From an uncultured Eubacteriales bacterium (lineage in GTDB: Bacteria; Bacillota; Clostridia; Oscillospirales; CAG-272): a stretch of DNA of 18,549 nucleotides. Numbering within the stretch: position 1 is the stretch's first letter; each line of letters begins with the position of its first letter. A program made the translations under genes and the position numbers. The notes beneath the pieces are model-generated. The model searched no databases, had not been told where the DNA came from, and was given only the letters and a program-made list of their open reading frames with translations. Positions 13,081-18,549 of the stretch are shown here, piece after piece. The stretch is from positions 1-18,549 of the forward strand of contig URSW01000011.1 of assembly GCA_900550625.1 (NCBI GenBank). The letters are read 5' to 3'.

Positions 13081-16077
13081 ATGAATTTAGAAAACAATAA
13101 TGTTGAAGATATTTTGCCCATCGGTGAAACCTCGGCTGAATGTGCAGGGGAACGCACCGTTCCCGAGGCACTTTCAGCCGCTGAAGAAGGCAAAAAGCTC
13201 CCGGAGATAGATCTCGAAGGACACGGCATAAAGAATTTCTGGCGTAAAACGCTCAGAGAACGTAAGTACCTTCTTATATGCTTTTTCCTTCCCGCCGCGA
13301 TCATGTGGCTGATCTATATAACGATGGAAGTGTATCCGTTTGGTGAGAACAGTGTGCTTGTGTTGGATTTGAACGGACAGTACGTCTACTTCTTCCAGGC
13401 GCTCCGCGACATAATCACGGAAGGCGGAAGTCTGCTTTATTCCTTCCGGCGTTCTCTCGGCGGAGAGTTTTTAGGCATAATAGGGTACTATATCGCAAGC
13501 CCGTTTTCGGCGATTGTCGCACTATTTCCCGAAACTCATATCACCGAAGCGCTGCTTGTTATATTTCTTTTGAAGACGGGACTTTGCGGACTTACCTTCG
13601 GTTCGTATATTGAAGCCACAAGAAAGCGCAACCGTCCGATGACGGTCGTTTTCTCCACGCTTTATGCGCTCTGTGCATATGCTGTCGTTATGCAGCATAA
13701 TACGATGTGGATCGACAACCTCATCTATCTCCCGCTCATCCTCCTCGGCGTTGAAAATATCATAAAGAACGGCAAATACAAGATGTTCGTCATAACGCTT
13801 TCGCTTGCGATAATGTCGAACTTCTATATTGGATATATGACCTGTATTTTCGTCGCGCTTTATTTCTTCTACTATTATTATTCTCTTTCCCCCGAGGAGA
13901 GAAATCCCCTCGGCGTGAAATTCCATCTTGCAAAGACCATCGGGAAAATGGCGGTGTTTTCAGCCGTTGCCATAATTATTTCTGCTGTCTATATATGGAG
14001 TTCGTATCAGGCTTTGACCTTCGGCAAGTCCGATTTCACACATCCTTCTTATGCCCTCAGTCAGAAATTCGATTTTCTCGATCTTGTCTCAAAGATGTAT
14101 TTCGGATCGTACGATACCGTGCGTCCCGAGGGCTGGCCTTTTGTTTACTGCGGAATGCTCACCTTTATCCTTCTTCCGCTGTATTTCTTCGTGAAGAAGA
14201 TCAGCCTCCGCGAGAAGATCGCAACTGCGATACTTGTTCTCTTCATGGTGTTCAGCTTCAATGCATCGACGCTTGACCTCGTATGGCACGGCATGCAGCG
14301 CCCCAATTGGCTGAACTACCGCTATTCCTTTATGCTTTGCTTTCTCTTCATTATCATGGCTTACAAAGCATATGAGAATATACGGGATATAGGCTACCGC
14401 CCGATCATTATAAGCGCGGGCGTTATAACGCTTGTACTGTTTGTTCTGCAGAAGCTTGAATACGAAAACATTCCCGACCTGACAAGCGTTTGGCCGTCGA
14501 TCGGATTTATTGTCGCATATCTCCTCCTTCTCCGCGGCGCTACATGGAGCGTTAAAAATATAAGAAATACGACGGCGCTCGTCCTTGTGATGATTGTTTC
14601 GTTTGAGGCGTATACCGCGGGACTTGCAAATCTTGTCGATCTCGATGACGACGTTGTTTATTCAAAGCGCACCGGATTCCGAGATTTCATCGATAAGTAT
14701 TCGCCCGTGGTGGATAAGCTTAAAGAGGACGATCCCGGCTTCTACCGCATGGAAAAGACGTCGCACAGAAAAACAAACGATAATATGGCACTCGGTATAT
14801 ACGGCGTGTCCAATTCCACATCGACCCTGAATGCCTCCACGATAAAGCTTCTCGGAGATTACGGAATTTCGTCGAAATCTCATTGGTCGAAATATCTCGG
14901 CGCAACTCCCGTGTTCGATTCGATCTTCGGAATAAAGTATATCATGACCGAGAATGTTTCTCTTATGAGCTCTCTTTATGAAAAGAAGTCTCAGGTCGGC
15001 AGCGTGTTCATCTACGAAAATCCCTACGCAATGTCGATTGCCGCGGGAGTCAATGAAGCGCTTGCTTCCTTTGATGAGACACAGTATAAATCTCCGTTTG
15101 AGCGTATGAACGATACGGTCGCCGCAATGCTCGGCGAGGAGGATGGAGTCAAGATATTCAAGCCGCTCAAGCAGTCCTCGATTATCAACACGATGAACTG
15201 CACTCAGAACTACACATCCGGCCATATAAAATACACCAAGAGCTCGGACAGCGATATTTCCTCCGTAACACTTTCGTTTGAGGCGGAAAACAGCAAAAAC
15301 GTGCTTATGTATATCCCGAGCGACTATACACGCGAATGCAAACTCTATGTAAACGGCGCGGCGAAGGACACATATTTCGCAAACGAAACCTGCCGTATAG
15401 TCGACATCGGAATTTTTGAGCCCGGCGAAAACGTGGAGATCCGCCTTGAGCTTCAGAAGGACAATCTCTATTTGAAGGATAACTGCGATTATTTCTACTA
15501 TTTCGATGAGAACGTTTTCACCGAAGCGATGCCTAAGCTTAAGACAAGTGAGTTCAACGTGAATTACCATACCGAGGACACACTCTGCGGAACGATTCAC
15601 GTTCTCCCCGGTCAGGAGCTTATCTATACCTCTATCCCTTACGATGAGGGATGGAAGGTGAGCGCCAACGGAAACGCTGTCGAAACCTTTGAGGTGATGA
15701 ACGGTCTTACCGCATTCCGCCTGAGCGCGGGAAGCTATAACCTTGAGATGAAATACCGTCCCGACTGTGCGGTTTACGGAATCATGATCTCCTGCGCGGG
15801 AGTTGTGATATTTGCGCTCATGTGGATCGGCGAGTACCTCCTCCGCAAGCGCCGTGTCCGCGTCGGAGCAGCACTTACGGAATCTCGAACGGACGGAGAA
15901 ATCTCCGACACTGCGCTGTCGGAGGATATCACGGAGACTTCGGAGAATATTTCGGATGCGAAGCCTCTCACCGACGGCGACGCTTCGGGCGCGAATGAAA
16001 CAGCCGAGGATTCGGACACCGAATGCGATTCCGAAAGGGAAGCGCATGACGGAAGCAGTGAAGGAGAAAGTGAATGA
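13081..16077 (+). CDS. YfhO-family integral membrane protein (GT-C type glycosyltransferase-like)
   Basis: A 998-residue polytopic membrane protein. Residues 1-60 are cytoplasmic. The first transmembrane helix (about 63-85) is followed by VLDLNGQYVYFFQALRD (93-110), the acidic loop motif expected of a GT-C fold. About twelve more helices run to near residue 500, then a large extracytoplasmic beta-rich domain (STSTLNASTIKLLGDYG, YDEGWKVSANGNAVE) and a final helix near 900-920. The tail after RKRR is about 70 residues, very acidic and Ser/Glu/Asp-rich. In Bacillus and Listeria, YfhO-like proteins glycosylate lipoteichoic acid; the acceptor here is unknown. The start has only a weak GGTGA (13070-13074). 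The stop overlaps the ruvA ATG in ATGA. Confidence 0.88.
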   Translation: MNLENNNVEDILPIGETSAECAGERTVPEALSAAEEGKKLPEIDLEGHGIKNFWRKTLRERKYLLICFFLPAAIMWLIYITMEVYPFGENSVLVLDLNGQYVYFFQALRDIITEGGSLLYSFRRSLGGEFLGIIGYYIASPFSAIVALFPETHITEALLVIFLLKTGLCGLTFGSYIEATRKRNRPMTVVFSTLYALCAYAVVMQHNTMWIDNLIYLPLILLGVENIIKNGKYKMFVITLSLAIMSNFYIGYMTCIFVALYFFYYYYSLSPEERNPLGVKFHLAKTIGKMAVFSAVAIIISAVYIWSSYQALTFGKSDFTHPSYALSQKFDFLDLVSKMYFGSYDTVRPEGWPFVYCGMLTFILLPLYFFVKKISLREKIATAILVLFMVFSFNASTLDLVWHGMQRPNWLNYRYSFMLCFLFIIMAYKAYENIRDIGYRPIIISAGVITLVLFVLQKLEYENIPDLTSVWPSIGFIVAYLLLLRGATWSVKNIRNTTALVLVMIVSFEAYTAGLANLVDLDDDVVYSKRTGFRDFIDKYSPVVDKLKEDDPGFYRMEKTSHRKTNDNMALGIYGVSNSTSTLNASTIKLLGDYGISSKSHWSKYLGATPVFDSIFGIKYIMTENVSLMSSLYEKKSQVGSVFIYENPYAMSIAAGVNEALASFDETQYKSPFERMNDTVAAMLGEEDGVKIFKPLKQSSIINTMNCTQNYTSGHIKYTKSSDSDISSVTLSFEAENSKNVLMYIPSDYTRECKLYVNGAAKDTYFANETCRIVDIGIFEPGENVEIRLELQKDNLYLKDNCDYFYYFDENVFTEAMPKLKTSEFNVNYHTEDTLCGTIHVLPGQELIYTSIPYDEGWKVSANGNAVETFEVMNGLTAFRLSAGSYNLEMKYRPDCAVYGIMISCAGVVIFALMWIGEYLLRKRRVRVGAALTESRTDGEISDTALSEDITETSENISDAKPLTDGDASGANETAEDSDTECDSEREAHDGSSEGESE

Positions 16078-16715
16078 TAGCCTGCCTGACGGGAAGACTG
16101 ATTTTTGCGGATCCGGTCGAACTCAACTGCATTATAGACTGCTGCGGAGTCGGATATTCCGTTGCGCTTTCCGCGTCGGCGTTTTCACGCCTTCCTCAGC
16201 CTGATGAAAACGGCGGAGCGGAAGTGAGACTTTTCACCCATATGCAGGTGAGGGAAGATGCCGTAGAGCTTTACGGTTTTCCGGATCGCGATGAACTGCG
16301 CTGCTTCAAGATGCTTATCACGGTATCCGGGGTCGGACCGAAGGCGGCAATGGCAATTCTCTCGCTCTATTCTCCGACCGAGCTTTCCGGTATTATCGCG
16401 GCTGAGGACACGAAGTCGATATCAAAGGCTCAAGGCGTCGGCGCAAAAACTGCGGGACGTGTTGTGCTTGAGTTGAAGGATAAGATGCAGAAAGCGTTCC
16501 CGACACTGTCCGGCGCGTCGCAGACCAAACGCTCTGCGGGCAAGGGAAGTGTGCCTTCGGTCGCATTTACTTCCGCGGTTTCGGATGCCCGTGACGCACT
16601 GCTCGTTCTCGGATATTCGCAGGCGGATGTCAATGAGGCACTTACCTTCTGCGATACATCCGCGGGAACTGATGAGATCATCAAAGCCGCGCTTGCATAT
16701 CTGACTTCCAACTGA
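16074..16715 (+). CDS. ruvA: Holliday junction branch migration protein RuvA
   Basis: A 213-residue DNA-binding subunit of the RuvAB complex that holds four-way junctions while RuvB drives branch migration. Domain I begins MIACLTGRLIF; domain II carries the two helix-hairpin-helix motifs SGVGPKAAM (85-93) and QGVGAKTAGR (120-129); a linker at about 140-160 leads to domain III (SDARDALLVLGYSQADVNEAL), which contacts RuvB. AAGGAG about eight bases upstream lies within the yfhO end. The four-base overlap with yfhO and a 26-base gap to ruvB indicate cotranscription. Confidence 0.96.
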   Translation: MIACLTGRLIFADPVELNCIIDCCGVGYSVALSASAFSRLPQPDENGGAEVRLFTHMQVREDAVELYGFPDRDELRCFKMLITVSGVGPKAAMAILSLYSPTELSGIIAAEDTKSISKAQGVGAKTAGRVVLELKDKMQKAFPTLSGASQTKRSAGKGSVPSVAFTSAVSDARDALLVLGYSQADVNEALTFCDTSAGTDEIIKAALAYLTSN

Positions 16716-16741
16716 CCGCTGACTGAGAAAGAAGGTCACAT

Positions 16742-17803
16742 ATGGACGATTTCGATTTTGAAAACAGAATAGTATCCACGGATGCGACATCCGAGGATAA
16801 CGAAAACGAGGTGAGCCTTCGCCCGTTCGATATGGACGAGTATATCGGACAGGAGAAGGCAAAGGAGATTCTCAAAATATATATTGACGCGGTGAAGCTG
16901 CGAGGGGATTATCTTGATCATGTGCTGCTTTACGGACCTCCGGGTCTCGGAAAAACAACGCTGTCCGGCATAATCGCCGCCGAACTCGGCGTGAATTTCC
17001 GCGTGACCTCGGGACCTGCAATTGAAAAGCAGGGCGACCTTGCCGCACTTCTCACCAACCTCGGCGAGGGAGATGTTCTTTTTATCGACGAGATACATCG
17101 CCTTTCGCGCTCGATCGAGGAGATTTTGTATCCCGCGATGGAGGACTTTTCGCTTGATATAATCATCGGAAAGGGACCTGCAGCACGCTCGATTCGCGTC
17201 CCGCTTGCGCACTTCACGCTTATAGGGGCCACAACACGCGCGGGACAGCTTACAACACCGCTGCGCGATCGCTTCGGTGTAATCTTGAAGCTTGAGCTTT
17301 ACTCTCCCGAGGAGCTGTCCGCAATCGTGCGGCGCAGTGCGGGTATACTCAAGATTCCGATCACCGAGGACGGCGCGCTCGAAATAGCTTCGAGAAGCCG
17401 CGGTACTCCGCGTATCGCAAACAGACTGCTAAAGCGCGTGCGCGATTACGCACAGGTTCGCGGAGACGGCACGATCACTCTCGAGTCGGCAAGAGGCGCG
17501 CTTCAGATGCTCGAGATAGATGAGCTCGGGCTCGACAATACCGACCGCAGAATGCTAAAAACCATCATCGATTTTTACGACGGCGGACCGGTCGGACTTG
17601 ATACGCTTGCCGCTACGGTCGGCGAGGAAGCGGTTACGATTGAGGACGTTTATGAGCCGTACCTCATGCAGATCGGATTTCTCAGCCGCACTCCGCGAGG
17701 CAGATGCGTGACCCGCCTTGCATATGAGCATCTCGGGATTCCGTATAATGGGGTAAAGCCGTATACAAATGCGGACGCTCAGCTCGGCTTTGATGTCGAA
17801 TAG
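16742..17803 (+). CDS. ruvB: Holliday junction branch migration ATPase RuvB
   Basis: A 353-residue AAA+ motor, hexameric, that powers branch migration with RuvA. It shows Walker A GPPGLGKT (65-72), Walker B FIDEIH (114-119), sensor I GATTRAG (162-168), the arginine finger region LRDRFG (174-179), and the C-terminal winged helix with RTPRGR. Residues 1-25 are an acidic extension before the usual LRPFDMDEYIGQ start. GAAGGT (16731-16736) is five bases before the ATG. It ends the operon; a hairpin terminator follows. RuvC, the resolvase partner, is not in the window. Confidence 0.97.
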   Translation: MDDFDFENRIVSTDATSEDNENEVSLRPFDMDEYIGQEKAKEILKIYIDAVKLRGDYLDHVLLYGPPGLGKTTLSGIIAAELGVNFRVTSGPAIEKQGDLAALLTNLGEGDVLFIDEIHRLSRSIEEILYPAMEDFSLDIIIGKGPAARSIRVPLAHFTLIGATTRAGQLTTPLRDRFGVILKLELYSPEELSAIVRRSAGILKIPITEDGALEIASRSRGTPRIANRLLKRVRDYAQVRGDGTITLESARGALQMLEIDELGLDNTDRRMLKTIIDFYDGGPVGLDTLAATVGEEAVTIEDVYEPYLMQIGFLSRTPRGRCVTRLAYEHLGIPYNGVKPYTNADAQLGFDVE

Positions 17804-17815
17804 ATTGATTGTGGA

Positions 17816-17861
17816 ACGGTCGCCGTAATGCCTTCTCCGGCAGAGCGGCGACCGTCATTTT
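17816..17861 (+). terminator. Terminator after ruvB
   Basis: ACGGTCGCCG (17816-17825) pairs perfectly with CGGCGACCGT (17846-17855), with a small inner TGCC/GGCA stem in the loop, and CATTTTC follows, then TTTTTCTTT ten bases on. It begins 12 bases after the ruvB stop. Confidence 0.75.
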
Positions 17862-17879
17862 CGGTGCGTTTTTCTTTGA

Positions 17880-17903
17880 AGACTGTCAAAAAGACTGTCA
17901 AAA
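17880..17903 (+). repeat. 12-bp tandem repeat, two copies
   Basis: AGACTGTCAAAA occurs twice head to tail without mismatch, followed by a partial AGAC. It lies in non-coding DNA between the ruvB terminator and the tRNA promoter. No function is apparent. Confidence 0.8.
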
Positions 17904-18120
17904 GACCGCCTGAGCTCCCCGAATCGGCTCTGAAAAGGACATGAGAATGCGCAAATTGCGAAACATAACTAAACCCGGTTCGTCTTTGTATATTTGTGTA
18001 GGCGAAGGCGTTTTGCGTGATTTTACACTCGATTTTACCGTTTCGAACGTCCAACGGAGGACCAAATGTCGTATTTTCACCCGAATGACAAAATTCTTCG
18101 TTTTATTTTGCAAAAAAGGA
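17904..18120. other. Non-coding stretch between the ruvB terminator and the tRNA promoter
   Basis: I see no convincing gene. An 11-base odd palindrome, CGCAAATTGCG, is at 17950-17960. A Shine-Dalgarno-like GGAGG precedes an ATG at 18066, but the frame runs straight through the tRNA promoter and the tRNA, so it is not taken as a gene. Confidence 0.5.
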
Positions 18121-18149
18121 TTGACTGCACAGCGGTTTTGTGGTATACT
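18121..18149 (+). promoter_or_regulatory. Promoter of tRNA-Pro(GGG)
   Basis: TTGACT (18121-18126), a 17-base spacer and TATACT (18144-18149) with TGG immediately before it. The expected start near 18156 gives a short 5' leader before the tRNA at 18184. Confidence 0.8.
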
Positions 18150-18183
18150 AATAAAGCTCGAAATCGGAATAACGATTCAATAT

Positions 18184-18259
18184 CTGGGTGTGGCGCAGTT
18201 GGTAGCGCGCTACCTTGGGGTGGTAGAGGCCGCTGGTTCAAGTCCAGTCACTCAGACCA
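18184..18259 (+). tRNA. tRNA-Pro, anticodon GGG
   Basis: A complete 76-base cloverleaf. Acceptor CTGGGTG pairs with CACTCAG (one G-T), D stem GCGC/GCGC, anticodon stem CTACC/GGTAG with loop TTGGGGT giving anticodon GGG, a 5-base variable loop, and T arm with loop TTCAAGT. Discriminator A and an encoded CCA end (18257-18259) are present. It decodes CCC and CCT proline codons. Confidence 0.95.
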
Positions 18260-18261
18260 AG

Positions 18262-18288
18262 AAAAAGCACGCGAAAGCGTGCTTTTTT
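18262..18288 (+). terminator. Intrinsic terminator after tRNA-Pro(GGG)
   Basis: An A-rich stem, AAAAAGCACGC, pairs with GCGTGCTTTTT around a GAAA tetraloop and ends in a run of six T. It starts two bases after the tRNA CCA. Confidence 0.92.
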
Positions 18289-18303
18289 GGGATAACGACC
18301 TGC

Positions 18304-18341
18304 TCCGGCGTGTTTGATTTTTCTTCGAAGCCGGATTTTTT
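18304..18341 (+). terminator. Weak terminator-like inverted repeat
   Basis: TCCGGC (18304-18309) and GCCGGA (18330-18335) are followed at once by TTTTTT. The 20-base loop makes it weaker than the terminator just upstream; it may be a backup or chance. Confidence 0.3.
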
Positions 18342-18440
18342 CGATTACCATCTGCACGTTTCGCAGGTTATGAAGAGTATGCTGGATCCGCCGCGCGCGA
18401 CTGCGCACGGAGAAAAACACATACCTTCTCCGCCGCGTCC

Positions 18441-18470
18441 GAAATATGGGAATTCGAAATATAGGAATTC
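18441..18470 (+). repeat. 15-bp tandem repeat, two copies with one mismatch
   Basis: GAAATATGGGAATTC (18441-18455) is followed by GAAATATAGGAATTC (18456-18470). It lies in the non-coding interval between the two proline tRNAs. That interval (18289-18511) also contains a 7-bp inverted repeat CGGAGAA/TTCTCCG (18408-18432) and no gene I can support. I could not find a convincing promoter for the second tRNA. Confidence 0.85.
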
Positions 18471-18511
18471 GGTCTAAAGCAAAATCCGATATCTTGCAAA
18501 AATCAGTAAAT

Positions 18512-18549
18512 CGGGGTGTAGCGCAGTTGATAGCGCGCCGCATTTGGGA
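18512..18549 (+). tRNA. tRNA-Pro, anticodon TGG, 5' half (cut by the window end)
   Basis: The visible half shows acceptor strand CGGGGTG, TA at positions 8-9, D stem GCGC/GCGC with loop AGTTGATA, the 5' anticodon stem CCGCA and loop TTTGGGA, giving anticodon TGG. It closely resembles the upstream tRNA-Pro(GGG). The 3' half lies outside the window. Confidence 0.85.

Noticed and set aside
17880..17903. Start of a CRISPR-like repeat array
   Set aside because: Only two directly adjoining 12-base copies with no spacers; it is a simple tandem repeat.
18066..18317. An 83-codon frame with a good GGAGG upstream of its ATG
   Set aside because: It covers the -35/-10 of the tRNA promoter, the tRNA and the terminator. 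The Shine-Dalgarno match is probably chance.
17941..18477. A 178-codon open frame on the plus strand
   Set aside because: It runs through the tRNA promoter, the whole tRNA-Pro(GGG) and its terminator. The segment GVAQLVARYLGVVEAAGSSPV is translated tRNA sequence, a well-known false protein.

Overview
The window looks like chromosomal DNA from an anaerobic Firmicute of the Clostridia type, probably a gut-associated lineage. The grounds are the gene content (pyrimidine-nucleoside phosphorylase of the Pdp type, the c-di-AMP receptor DarA, a DUF951 protein, YfhO, an HcpR-like Crp/Fnr regulator beside a clostridial-type 4Fe-4S protein), good Shine-Dalgarno sequences, short intergenic gaps, and sigma-A-type promoters, several with an extended TGn -10 box. 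No phage genes, insertion sequences with transposase, or CRISPR arrays were seen. Species assignment is not possible from the sequence alone.

Left end (1-2762): the N-terminus of a 4Fe-4S protein runs leftward out of the window. Divergent from it is a rightward operon made of a Crp/Fnr-family regulator, cytidine deaminase (cdd) and pyrimidine-nucleoside phosphorylase (pdp). The two directions share a compact control region with back-to-back TATAAT boxes and a 5-4-5 palindrome. Its geometry fits activation of the ferredoxin gene and repression of the regulator's own operon. Cdd and Pdp form a pyrimidine nucleoside salvage pair.

Carbohydrate operon (2803-9184): a strong promoter precedes a GH31 glycosidase, a five-Asp-box sialidase-like beta-propeller, a rhomboid intramembrane protease and a DUF4838 lipoprotein with two apparent GH20b-like N-terminal domains. 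All four are packed end to end, and a perfect hairpin follows. The operon probably handles a glycan: the lipoprotein at the cell surface and the two unexported enzymes inside. The rhomboid is an unexpected member.

ABC/DUF1854 region (9258-12491): a consensus promoter and an attenuator-like leader precede a 750-residue ABC exporter half-transporter. It carries an extra N-terminal domain (PH-like by inference) and a four-cysteine zinc ribbon. A DUF1854 protein follows after a 358-base structured intergenic region. ABC/DUF1854 pairing is known elsewhere, but the function is not established. This is the best candidate in the window for an under-described system.

Housekeeping block (12003-17861): DUF1854, darA, a DUF951 protein, yfhO, ruvA and ruvB are closely spaced or overlapping and end in a terminator. 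ruvC is absent here.

Right end (17862-18549): a non-coding stretch leads to tRNA-Pro(GGG) with its own promoter and terminator, then the 5' half of a second proline tRNA (TGG) cut by the window end.
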